Assembly (NCBI GenBank): GCA_964519885.1
Contig: CAZFLX010000011.1
Coordinates: 11,120-75,119 of the forward strand
Direction of reading: 5' to 3'
Source of the DNA: GCA-002282575 sp964519885
GTDB lineage: Bacteria; Pseudomonadota; Gammaproteobacteria; Thiomicrospirales; Thiomicrospiraceae
Length of the DNA: 64,000 nucleotides
The translations under genes and the position numbers were made by a program. The notes under the pieces are model-generated. The model did not search any database. It saw only the letters and a program-made list of their open reading frames with translations, and was not told where the DNA came from. Position 1 is the first letter of the stretch. Every line of letters begins with the position of its first letter. Below are positions 50,189-58,224 of the stretch, one piece after another.

Positions 50189-51139
50189 ATGATTATCGTC
50201 ACAGGTGGCGCGGGTTTTATTGGTAGCAATATTGTTAAAGCATTAAATGCACAGGGTCATACCGATATTGTGGTGGTCGATGACTTAACCGATGGTACTA
50301 AGTTCCGTAACCTTGCTGATTTGCTGATTGCTGATTATCAAGACAAAGACGTATTTCGTCAGCGAGTGGTGAACGATCAACGCGCCTTGGAAGGCGTTGA
50401 AGCGGTGTTTCATCAGGGGGCTTGTTCGGCAACCACCGAATGGAACGGTCAGTATATGATGGATAACAACTATACCTACTCGCAAGAGTTGCTTGCCGCC
50501 TGTCAACGTCAGAATATTCCCTTCTTTTATGCTTCTTCGGCGTCGGTTTATGGCGATGGTCCTGTATTTAGTGAGGGCTTGGCAAACGAAAAACCGCTCA
50601 ATGTTTATGGTTACTCTAAATTTTTATTCGATCAGCATGTGCGTCGTGTGTTACCTAAAGCAACAGCGCCAATTGTTGGCTTCCGTTACTTTAATGTTTA
50701 TGGCCCGCGTGAGCAGCATAAGGGCAGTATGGCCAGTGTTGCCTTCCATTTGCATCAGCAGATTCTGAAAGGTGAAAATCCTAAGTTGTTTGGTGCTTAC
50801 GATGGTTATGAAGCAGGCGGTCAATCGCGAGACTTTATTTTTGTGGAAGATGTGGCTAAGGTGAACTTATGGGCTTGGCAACAAGGTGTTAGCGGCATTT
50901 ACAATCTAGGTACAGGGCGTGCGCAGCCTTTCCGTGACATTGCTGAAGCAGTCATTGCTTATCATGGCAAGGGTGAAATTACGTACATTGATTTCCCTGA
51001 ACACTTAAAAGGTCGCTACCAAAGCTTCACTCAAGCCGATATGGCAGGCTTGCGTACCGCAGGTTACACAGACGCATTTGCTGATGTCGCAACAGGAACT
51101 AAAGCTTATTTAACTTGGTTGACAGAGCAGGGGTTGTAA
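50189..51139 (+). CDS. hldD: ADP-L-glycero-D-manno-heptose 6-epimerase
   Basis: A 316-residue extended SDR making the LPS inner-core heptose donor. The NADP-binding motif IIVTGGAGFIGSNIVKAL starts the protein; the active site has ASSASVYGDG and the catalytic Tyr-Lys in NVYGYSKFLFD. RYFNVYGPREQHKGSMASV and GQSRDFIFVEDVAKVN are HldD signatures. It shows that this organism makes heptose-containing LPS and opens the glycan cluster. Confidence 0.97.
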   Translation: MIIVTGGAGFIGSNIVKALNAQGHTDIVVVDDLTDGTKFRNLADLLIADYQDKDVFRQRVVNDQRALEGVEAVFHQGACSATTEWNGQYMMDNNYTYSQELLAACQRQNIPFFYASSASVYGDGPVFSEGLANEKPLNVYGYSKFLFDQHVRRVLPKATAPIVGFRYFNVYGPREQHKGSMASVAFHLHQQILKGENPKLFGAYDGYEAGGQSRDFIFVEDVAKVNLWAWQQGVSGIYNLGTGRAQPFRDIAEAVIAYHGKGEITYIDFPEHLKGRYQSFTQADMAGLRTAGYTDAFADVATGTKAYLTWLTEQGL

Positions 51140-51142
51140 GTC

Positions 51143-52372
51143 TTGAGTGTCATGTGGCAAAGTAAGTTAGGTATTTGGCAATCTTATTTACTGATTGCGT
51201 TTGTGTTTTTCTTGCCGATTTCATCGGCAGCGCCTAATCTCATTTTGTTAGTGATTTTGGTGCTGTGGTTGGTTGAAGCTGATTTTACACGCAAATGGCA
51301 GCAAATGCGACAACACCCCTTATTTTTCCCCATGCTTGCTTTTGCGTTGATTTATCCTGTGTCTTTGTTATGGACAGAAGATATGGCTTGGGGGCAGCAT
51401 ATGGCGGAGCGTCACGCGATTTTCTTGCTATTTCCTTTGCTGTTAACCGTGGTGAGAAAAGAACATCTTGGTTGGTATTTTTCGGCATTTATTGCCGCTA
51501 TGACGCTTTCTGAGATTGCCTCTTATGCAGTATGGTTTCATTGGTTAGCCATTCCAGGTATTGATCCTTTAGATCCAGCGGGTTTTTTGGGGCATTGGGA
51601 GTACAATCCTTTTTTAGCCTTAGCCATTTATTTCATGGCCTATCAACTCCTGTTTAACCCCGTTGCTTCTTGGCAGCGTTGGCTATTTGTGTTGTTCATC
51701 ATTACCATGACGATTAATATGTTTATTACCGGTGGACGTATTGGACAGATTGCTTATTTTGCCTTAATGGGATTGTTGTTGTTGCAATACTTTTCCTACA
51801 AAGGACGGTTGAAACAAGGCGTCTTGGCTGGTGCGATTGCCTTGCCGTTGATCTTCAGTATCGCCTATCAAAGCAGTGATCTCTTTCAGACCCGTGTTGA
51901 TCGCGCTATCCACGAAATTCAAACACATGATGAAACGAAAACAGGCTCGGTCAATGCAAGGTTTATTTATTGGCAAAATACCTTGGCAATGATTCCAGAG
52001 CACGTGTGGTTGGGTGTCGGTATTGGCGATTTTCCCGATGCCTACAATCAGTTTGTTGGTGATCGGGTACCGCCAGAAACCTTAATGGGTAAATGGGGCG
52101 AAGGAACGGGTCATAATCAGCCACACAATCAGTATCTATTTGAGCTGGCGAGCTTTGGCGTACTAGGCTTTTTGATTTTTGTATGGTTATGGGCAAGTAT
52201 TATTCGCCATGCTATTGTGCAAAAAGATGGCCATGCGCATTGGCGTTGGGCGTTTGTCACATTAACCTTAATTGTGATGCTGACGGATAGTTACTTGCTG
52301 GTGCAAGCTTTCTCATATTGGTTTGTCTTTATGATGGCGACTTTGTGGCAACCTAGAGTAACGGCATCATGA
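51143..52372 (+). CDS. O-antigen ligase/polymerase family protein (WaaL-like)
   Basis: A 409-residue membrane protein with about 11 TM helices. The Wzy_C/WaaL region is recognisable by FITGGRIGQIAYFALM and the late periplasmic loop GTGHNQPHNQYLFELASFG, whose H-N-x-x-L is typical of ligases. It probably transfers undecaprenyl-linked glycan to lipid A-core. The start is unsure: TTG 51143 lies 4 nt after hldD with AGGGG at 9 nt, and ATG 51152 is in frame. Its stop overlaps the DUF535 gene. Confidence 0.82.
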   Translation: MSVMWQSKLGIWQSYLLIAFVFFLPISSAAPNLILLVILVLWLVEADFTRKWQQMRQHPLFFPMLAFALIYPVSLLWTEDMAWGQHMAERHAIFLLFPLLLTVVRKEHLGWYFSAFIAAMTLSEIASYAVWFHWLAIPGIDPLDPAGFLGHWEYNPFLALAIYFMAYQLLFNPVASWQRWLFVLFIITMTINMFITGGRIGQIAYFALMGLLLLQYFSYKGRLKQGVLAGAIALPLIFSIAYQSSDLFQTRVDRAIHEIQTHDETKTGSVNARFIYWQNTLAMIPEHVWLGVGIGDFPDAYNQFVGDRVPPETLMGKWGEGTGHNQPHNQYLFELASFGVLGFLIFVWLWASIIRHAIVQKDGHAHWRWAFVTLTLIVMLTDSYLLVQAFSYWFVFMMATLWQPRVTAS

Positions 52373-53229
52373 AGGCATTAATACAAGCGCTTTCATCATC
52401 GCTTTCTTGGGATAAAAAATTAAAGTTATTGGGTTGGTGGTTGTTTGACGCTGAAACACGTCATTATCTGTTAAACATTAAAACTAAATTTGAGGCTGCT
52501 GGCTTAGGTGAGTTGCTGGTCGCACATCCATTTTTGTTTTATATGTTTCGCGCTCATGCGTTTTTATTCAAAGGACATTCAGAACCACAGCAAATTCTCA
52601 ATGCCTTGTATTGCCATTATGTGCGTTTGGCGCAATCGCAATCAATCAATACGATGAGTGGCTATTTTAATGAAGGGTCTGTGTTGTGGCAGCAATCGTT
52701 TGAACAGTTGAAGGTAACCTTGTTAATGCAGTATGACAATCGTATGCGCTTCGAAGGGCAACTGAGTTTGAAGTTATTGCTCAATGATGATGAAGCCTAT
52801 TTCATTAATTTTGTGCTAGATGGTGATACCGCTAGGGTAGCAGGTGTGCAAGGGGTAAAAGATCATAAAGATACCTATAAAATCTTTACCAAACAGTTGC
52901 ATGGGCTACGTCCACAAAATTTTATTTGGATGGCGTTTTTGGCCTGGTGTAAAGCCATTGGGATTCAGCAGGTGCTGGGAGTACGTCCCGAATGGCACGT
53001 ATATCAGAACGAAACCAAATCGAAAGGTAAAATCGGCTTCGATTACGAAACCTTCTGGCAAGAAGTGGGTGGTGTTGGTTTTGATGATGTTTGGTATGTG
53101 TTGCCGATTGACTATCCACACAAACCCATTGAAGAAGTCGAGCAAAAGAAACGCTCGCTGTATCGCAAGCGTTATGCGTTGTTGGATGGGGTTGCAGCTG
53201 TGATTGAAGCAAGAGTGAAAGCAGTATGA
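52369..53229 (+). CDS. DUF535 (VirK/YbjX-family) protein
   Basis: A 286-residue soluble protein of the VirK/YbjX family: AGVQGVKDHKDTYKIFTKQL, GLRPQNFIWMAFLAWCKAIG, and RKRYALLDGV at the end. The function of the family is poorly known; members are linked to envelope properties and virulence in enterobacteria. It overlaps both neighbours by 4 nt (ATGA), which ties it to the glycan operon. Confidence 0.88.
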   Translation: MKALIQALSSSLSWDKKLKLLGWWLFDAETRHYLLNIKTKFEAAGLGELLVAHPFLFYMFRAHAFLFKGHSEPQQILNALYCHYVRLAQSQSINTMSGYFNEGSVLWQQSFEQLKVTLLMQYDNRMRFEGQLSLKLLLNDDEAYFINFVLDGDTARVAGVQGVKDHKDTYKIFTKQLHGLRPQNFIWMAFLAWCKAIGIQQVLGVRPEWHVYQNETKSKGKIGFDYETFWQEVGGVGFDDVWYVLPIDYPHKPIEEVEQKKRSLYRKRYALLDGVAAVIEARVKAV

Positions 53230-54092
53230 AGTGGTTGAGTGTGTTAGAGCTGCTTCGCCCTCACCAATGGCTTAAAAATCTGTTTGTGTTGGCACCGTTG
53301 TTTTTCTCGTTTCACTTCACTGAAGAGAATATCATTGTCGCTCTATCAGGCTTTGTGTTATTTAGCTTGGCGGCGAGTAGTATTTATGTTCTGAACGACT
53401 ATTTTGATATTGAAGAAGATCGTCAGCATCCAACGAAATGCCATCGTCCACTCGCCAGTGGTGCGATTACTAAGCCGCAAGCAGTTCTGTTCATGGTGGG
53501 CTTGTGGGGTGTGGTTTCGGTTGGTGCTTATCTGCTGAATCCTGTTTTTTTAGCGGTTGTTGTTGGCTATGTCTTGTTGAACGTGTTTTATAGTTTTAAG
53601 CTTAAACATATCCCTATTTTAGACATTATCATAATTGCAATTGGTTTTGTATTGCGTGTGTTTGCGGGTGCGGTGTTGATTGCTGTGACGCCTACCATGT
53701 GGATTGTGTTGGTGACCTTCTTGTTGGCCTTGTTTTTGGCATTGGCGAAGCGACGAGATGATTGTCTACTATCATTACAGGGTAAAGCTACGCGTAAAAA
53801 TATTGATGGCTATAATTTAGAGTTGGTCAATGCCGCCATGGTGCTGATGGCGGCGGTCACGCTGGTGAGTTACATCATGTATACGGTGAGTCCAGAAGTG
53901 GTGGTGCGTTTCGGTTCTGACTATTTGTATCTCACTGCCTTATTCGTGATTATGGGCATCTTGCGCTATATGCAAATTACCTTTGTCGAAGAAAATAGTG
54001 GTAGTCCAACCAAACTATTATTAAAAGATCGTTTCTTACAACTGACGCTGGTGGGCTGGGTTGCAAGTTTTGGGCTCATTAAGCTGCTATGA
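53226..54092 (+). CDS. UbiA-family polyprenyl-phosphate phosphoribosyltransferase (DPPR synthase-like)
   Basis: A 288-residue integral membrane prenyltransferase with about 8 TM helices. The active-site motif is LNDYFDIEEDRQHPTKCHRP (N57, D58, D61, D65, H68-K71), and a second conserved region is RVFAGAVLIAV followed by LALAKRRDD. NDxxDxxxDRxHPTKxxRP marks the decaprenyl-phosphate 5-phosphoribosyltransferase branch (mycobacterial Rv3806c/UbiA) rather than 4-hydroxybenzoate or heme O transferases. The reaction would be PRPP plus polyprenyl phosphate to polyprenyl-phosphoryl-5-phosphoribose, the first step towards D-arabinofuranose. The following genes are the later steps. Confidence 0.88.
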   Translation: MKWLSVLELLRPHQWLKNLFVLAPLFFSFHFTEENIIVALSGFVLFSLAASSIYVLNDYFDIEEDRQHPTKCHRPLASGAITKPQAVLFMVGLWGVVSVGAYLLNPVFLAVVVGYVLLNVFYSFKLKHIPILDIIIIAIGFVLRVFAGAVLIAVTPTMWIVLVTFLLALFLALAKRRDDCLLSLQGKATRKNIDGYNLELVNAAMVLMAAVTLVSYIMYTVSPEVVVRFGSDYLYLTALFVIMGILRYMQITFVEENSGSPTKLLLKDRFLQLTLVGWVASFGLIKLL

Positions 54093-54493
54093 AAACGGCC
54101 TTTTGGTATCTGCTGTTTGCTCTTGTTGCAACGGGCGTTAATTTAGCGGTTCAATATACTTTCTTTGAACTCTTTGCTGGCTGGTGGGTTATTTATGTCG
54201 CATTATTGTTCGGCACTTTAGCTGGGTTAGTTACTAAGTATTGGCTTGATAAACGTTGGATTTTTGTCTATACCCCCAATAGCAAACAAGACGATTTATC
54301 ACGGTTTGGTTTGTACAGCTTAATGGGCGTGTTCACCACCCTAATTTTTTGGGGAACAGAAATGGCGTTTTACCACTTGCTTGCGTTTGAAGGTTCACAA
54401 TATGTTGGTGGTGCGCTAGGGCTTGCCATTGGCTACGTGATTAAATACGAACTGGATAAACGTTACGTCTTTAAATCGGAAGATAAGCAATGA
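54089..54493 (+). CDS. GtrA-family membrane protein
   Basis: A 134-residue protein with four TM helices and the GtrA pattern (LLFALVATGVNLAVQYTFF, TKYWLDKRWIF, IGYVIKYELDKRYVF). GtrA proteins are thought to move polyprenyl-phosphate-linked sugars across the membrane or assist their use. In mycobacteria a GtrA-like gene (Rv3789) sits just before dprE1 and dprE2; the order here is the same. Coupled to both neighbours by 4-nt overlaps. Confidence 0.9.
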   Translation: MKTAFWYLLFALVATGVNLAVQYTFFELFAGWWVIYVALLFGTLAGLVTKYWLDKRWIFVYTPNSKQDDLSRFGLYSLMGVFTTLIFWGTEMAFYHLLAFEGSQYVGGALGLAIGYVIKYELDKRYVFKSEDKQ

Positions 54494-55788
54494 TGCTTTC
54501 TAGTTGGGGTCGCTATCCTGTTATCGCAGGTGAATTAATAACACCACGTTGTATTCAATCTCTTGCACAGCATATTACGCAAGATCAGCCCCTGATTGCG
54601 CGTGGTAACGGACGGAGCTATGGTGACAGTGCGCTGTCATCTAGCATGATCTCCACGCTGGCTTGCGATCACTTCACCTCTTTTGATGAAGCTACGGGTT
54701 TGTTGACCTGCGAGTCGGGTGTGTTACTCAGTGATATTATTACCGCTTTTTTACCGCGTGGCTGGTTTTTGTCGGTAACGCCAGGTACAAAACTGATTAC
54801 CGTTGGCGGCGCTATTGCTTCCGATGTGCATGGTAAGAATCATCACAATATGGGGTGCTTTAGTGCTTGTGTTGAGTGTTTTGATTTATTACTCGCTGAT
54901 GGTTCTATGGTGACTTGTTCTCGTTCACAAAACTGCGAACTCTTTCATGCAACCTGTGGCGGTATGGGATTGACGGGGGTGGTATTAACTGCTTCTTTTT
55001 ATCTCAAACGCGTGACTTCATCGCACATTCAGCAAACCACCATCAAAACGCATAATTTAGCCGATACCTTGGTCGCCTTTGAGCGTTACGCACATGAAAC
55101 CTATTCCGTCGCTTGGATTGATTGTTTAGCTCAAGGCGAGCAATTAGGTCGAAGTTTGTTAATGGTCGGCGATTTTGCGCACGACCATGATTATGCTTAT
55201 GAATCAAAAACGGGTCCAACAATCCCGTTGGACTTTCCTCGTTTTGCCTTGAATCGTTGGTCAGTGAAAGCCTTTAATGCTTTGTATTACGGCAAAGTTG
55301 CAGAAGGGGTTTCTCAACAACAGGTCAGTGTCGATCAGTTTTTCTATCCGCTGGATGCCATTGGACAATGGAATCGTATTTATGGCAAACAGGGGTTTGT
55401 GCAGTATCAGTTTATTTTGCCTAAAGCAAACAGCGAAGAAGGTTTAAGCGAAATACTTCAGCGCATTAGCGAATCTGGCATGGGAAGTTTTTTAGCGGTA
55501 TTAAAACTCTATGGCGCACAAAATGATAACTGGTTATCTTTTCCACTTGAAGGCTACAGCCTAGCCCTAGATTTCAAAATTCAAGATGGGCTGTTTACAT
55601 TATTAGACGAATTAGACCTTTTGGTATTGCACTATGGTGGGCGCATCTACCTTGCTAAAGATGCACGTATGTCACAGGCCGTGTTCGAGCAAGGCTATCC
55701 GAAGGTCGAGGCATTTCGTCAATTACGACAAGACTTAGGTGCCGACAAAGTATTTCAATCGCACCAATCAGAAAGGTTAGGATTCTAA
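54490..55788 (+). CDS. DprE1-like FAD oxidoreductase (polyprenylphosphoryl-ribose 2'-oxidase)
   Basis: A 432-residue flavoprotein of the vanillyl-alcohol-oxidase fold. FAD-binding features are IARGNGRSYGDSALSSS and SVTPGTKLITVGGAIASDVH, followed by HGKNHH (114-119). The C-terminal substrate domain has LSFPLEGYSLALDF and IYLAKDARMS with Lys390, aligning with the catalytic Lys of mycobacterial DprE1. It should oxidise the 2-OH of polyprenylphosphoryl-ribose to the keto form. The position equal to Cys387 of the mycobacterial enzyme is Ala359 here. Read with the next gene as a DprE1/DprE2 epimerase pair. Confidence 0.88.
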   Translation: MMLSSWGRYPVIAGELITPRCIQSLAQHITQDQPLIARGNGRSYGDSALSSSMISTLACDHFTSFDEATGLLTCESGVLLSDIITAFLPRGWFLSVTPGTKLITVGGAIASDVHGKNHHNMGCFSACVECFDLLLADGSMVTCSRSQNCELFHATCGGMGLTGVVLTASFYLKRVTSSHIQQTTIKTHNLADTLVAFERYAHETYSVAWIDCLAQGEQLGRSLLMVGDFAHDHDYAYESKTGPTIPLDFPRFALNRWSVKAFNALYYGKVAEGVSQQQVSVDQFFYPLDAIGQWNRIYGKQGFVQYQFILPKANSEEGLSEILQRISESGMGSFLAVLKLYGAQNDNWLSFPLEGYSLALDFKIQDGLFTLLDELDLLVLHYGGRIYLAKDARMSQAVFEQGYPKVEAFRQLRQDLGADKVFQSHQSERLGF

Positions 55789-56540
55789 TGTTAGAAAATG
55801 TGAGTTCGGAAAAATGGTTATTGGTGCTGGGTGCTAATAGTGATATGGCCGTTGCTATTGCCAGACGCTTTGCACAAGCAGGTTGGCATATCCAATTGGC
55901 GTCACGCAATATTGAGGCACTGCAAATCGAAGCGCAACATTTACAGGTTGCTTATGGTGTAAAAGCCAACGCCTATCATTTTGATGCTCGTGACACCGAC
56001 AGTCACGCTAGTTTTTATGCTGCACTGGCGCATAAGCCCGATGGGGTGGTGGTCGCGTTTGGTTTATTAGGCGACCAAACGTCAAGCCAAGCAGACTTTA
56101 AACAAGCGCAATCAGTGATCGAAACCAATTATACAGGGGCGGTGAGTATCTGCGAAATTGTCACGGCTGACATGGAACAGCGTCAATCGGGTTTTATTGT
56201 TGGTATTAGTTCGGTCGCAGGCGATCGTGGTCGCGCCAGTAATTATATTTATGGCAGTAGCAAAGCAGCCTTTTCTGCCTATTTATCGGGATTAAGACAC
56301 CGTTTATTTAAATCGGGCGTGCAGGTAATGACGGTTAAGCCAGGCTTCGTTGCTACCAAAATGACGGAAGGGTTAAATTTACCTGCCAAACTCACCGCAA
56401 CACCGCAAGAAGTGGCACAAGCGGTTTTTACGGGTGTCAGCAAACGGAAGAATGTGATCTATGTGAAATGGGTGTGGCGCTATATCATGCTCATCATTAT
56501 TCATTTGCCAAACTTTGTTTTTAATAGAACCAAGCTGTAA
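55788..56540 (+). CDS. DprE2-like short-chain dehydrogenase (keto-intermediate reductase)
   Basis: A 250-residue SDR. The cofactor motif is LVLGANSDMAVAIARRF. The catalytic Ser lies in GISSVAGDRGR and the Tyr155/Lys159 pair in NYIYGSSKAAF. The run SSVAGDRGR...YIYGSSKA resembles DprE2. It would reduce the keto sugar made by the upstream enzyme to polyprenylphosphoryl-D-arabinose. It begins on the last base of the DprE1-like gene. The C-terminus is basic and hydrophobic (YIMLIIIHLPNFVF), suggesting membrane association near the lipid substrate. Confidence 0.85.
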   Translation: MLENVSSEKWLLVLGANSDMAVAIARRFAQAGWHIQLASRNIEALQIEAQHLQVAYGVKANAYHFDARDTDSHASFYAALAHKPDGVVVAFGLLGDQTSSQADFKQAQSVIETNYTGAVSICEIVTADMEQRQSGFIVGISSVAGDRGRASNYIYGSSKAAFSAYLSGLRHRLFKSGVQVMTVKPGFVATKMTEGLNLPAKLTATPQEVAQAVFTGVSKRKNVIYVKWVWRYIMLIIIHLPNFVFNRTKL

Positions 56541-56542
56541 TC

Positions 56543-57142
56543 ATGTCTAAAACCCTTGCCCTATTCGATTTTGATGGTACGATTACGGACAGAGACAGCT
56601 TGGCCGATTTTATTATCTATGCTGTCGGGCTGCCGCGTTTTTTATTAGGAATCTTGGTGTTGTCGCCGATATTAGGCTTGTACGTGCTTAAGCTGGTTCG
56701 CAACGACTTCGCCAAAGAGAAAATGCTTGGTTATTTTTTCAAAGGCTGGACAATTGACCGATTGAATACAGTTGGACAAAATTATGCTTTAACACGCATT
56801 CATCAAATCATTCGACCACAAGCGCAAGCACGTTTACAATGGCACCGTGCACAAGGGCATGAGGTTGCGATTGTCAGCGCCTCTGCAGAGTATTGGTTAC
56901 AGGCTTGGTCTGAGCAACAAGGATTTAAATTGATTGCCACAAGAATGGCAGTAAGTAACGGTGTGTTGACAGGACGGTTTGAAGGTAATAATTGTTACGG
57001 TGTAGAAAAAGTGCGTCGGATTAAACAAGTGTTAGATTTAGCAAACTATGAGCGTATTTATGCTTATGGTGATAGTTCGGGCGATAAGCCCATGTTGGCA
57101 TTAGCGCATGAAGCGTTTTATAAGCCGTTTAGGGGTAAATGA
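56543..57142 (+). CDS. HAD subfamily IB phosphatase, candidate DPPR phosphatase
   Basis: A 199-residue HAD hydrolase of the phosphoserine-phosphatase-like IB group. The nucleophile motif is FDFDGTITDRDS (Asp9, Asp11), motif II is VAIVSASAEYW, and motif III/IV is YAYGDSSGDKPML. A hydrophobic cap segment (FLLGILVLSPILGLYVL) suggests that it meets a membrane substrate. In the pathway implied by its neighbours, it could remove the 5-phosphate from polyprenylphosphoryl-5-phosphoribose. The mycobacterial candidate is an unrelated PAP2 protein, so this is inference. Confidence 0.8.
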   Translation: MSKTLALFDFDGTITDRDSLADFIIYAVGLPRFLLGILVLSPILGLYVLKLVRNDFAKEKMLGYFFKGWTIDRLNTVGQNYALTRIHQIIRPQAQARLQWHRAQGHEVAIVSASAEYWLQAWSEQQGFKLIATRMAVSNGVLTGRFEGNNCYGVEKVRRIKQVLDLANYERIYAYGDSSGDKPMLALAHEAFYKPFRGK

Positions 57143-58221
57143 TGAAGTTGTGGGACAAGTGGGTAAGTGCGGTTAATGATGGCTCACCTGTTAAATTATT
57201 TTATTATAGCTTGTTATTTATTTTATTGACGGTGGGGGTTAACTCTTACGGCGATGAAGTCGTGCCATGGTTACAAAATTTATTTGTGAATCCTTATCAA
57301 GGTACATCGGCAGATCGACAGTTTCTGCTGACCAGCTTTTTGGGGCCGATGCTTGCCTATGTGCTAAACATTCGAGATGAAACAGGGTTTTTGTTGTTGA
57401 ATTTGGCTGGCTTTATTGTTGGTAATGTTTTTATTTTTAAGCTGTTACAAGCCCAGGATAAAGCCCGATACTTTGTGTATGCCTTTTTGCTCTATTCTTT
57501 GTCTGCCAGTCTGGTTGTTTGGTTTGGTAAATCGGACATGTGGTTCTTTGTGTTGTCGACTCTGCTAGTCATTTTTAGGAAAGAACGCCGTTTGTCCTTT
57601 GTGTTAGCGCTGCTGTTGGGCTTAACACATTTAGAGCAGGCGTTGATTGTGGTGGGCATGTTAGGGCTGATGTTGCTGAATGATGCACTGCAAGAGGGGG
57701 CTTTTAAGTCGGCGTTGAAGTATTATGCGCTGATCGTGTTAGGTCTGCTGTTAGCGAAGCTGATACTGATGTTGTTTTTTAGTTTAAATGGTTTCGGTAC
57801 GATAGAAGGTCGATTAGATTATATTTTGAACAGAGGGTTTGAAACCTTCATCGAGCCTGTCTTTAAAAATGCGATTGTGTATTTCTTTTCGATGATGGAT
57901 TTGTTTTGGTTTCTGTTTTTTGGGCTGGCGTCAGCTTTTTTTTCGCAAGGTGGGAAACGCTGGATACTGTGGGTCGCGTTTGTCGTTGCGGTCGTGGTGG
58001 CATCGCTTACCTTTGATGCTACGCGTGTATTTTCACTTGTTTTTTGGCCAATGATTGTCTATTTGCTGTTAGTTGTCCCTAATGGCAAGCTTGCCGAGGT
58101 GTTTAATCGACGAATGATGCCGATGTTGCTAGCGGCTGCCTTATTATTTCCTGTTGTACAGGTAAAAATGTCAGGATCCTTGCTGTTTACTGGCTCAGTT
58201 ACTTACACTTTGCCAAGGTAA
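57139..58221 (+). CDS. Polytopic membrane protein, possible GT-C-type glycosyltransferase
   Basis: A 360-residue protein with about 9-10 TM helices. An early extramembrane loop (NSYGDEVVPWLQNLFVNPYQ) carries acidic residues, and the helix-loop pattern VWFGKSDMWFFVLSTLLVIF...LGLTHLEQALIVVG resembles GT-C fold enzymes that use polyprenyl-phosphate sugars. I cannot name a family with confidence. Overlap with the HAD gene (ATGA) and position in the operon make it a candidate for the enzyme that uses polyprenylphosphoryl-arabinose. Confidence 0.6.
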   Translation: MMKLWDKWVSAVNDGSPVKLFYYSLLFILLTVGVNSYGDEVVPWLQNLFVNPYQGTSADRQFLLTSFLGPMLAYVLNIRDETGFLLLNLAGFIVGNVFIFKLLQAQDKARYFVYAFLLYSLSASLVVWFGKSDMWFFVLSTLLVIFRKERRLSFVLALLLGLTHLEQALIVVGMLGLMLLNDALQEGAFKSALKYYALIVLGLLLAKLILMLFFSLNGFGTIEGRLDYILNRGFETFIEPVFKNAIVYFFSMMDLFWFLFFGLASAFFSQGGKRWILWVAFVVAVVVASLTFDATRVFSLVFWPMIVYLLLVVPNGKLAEVFNRRMMPMLLAAALLFPVVQVKMSGSLLFTGSVTYTLPR

Positions 58222-58224
58222 TTC

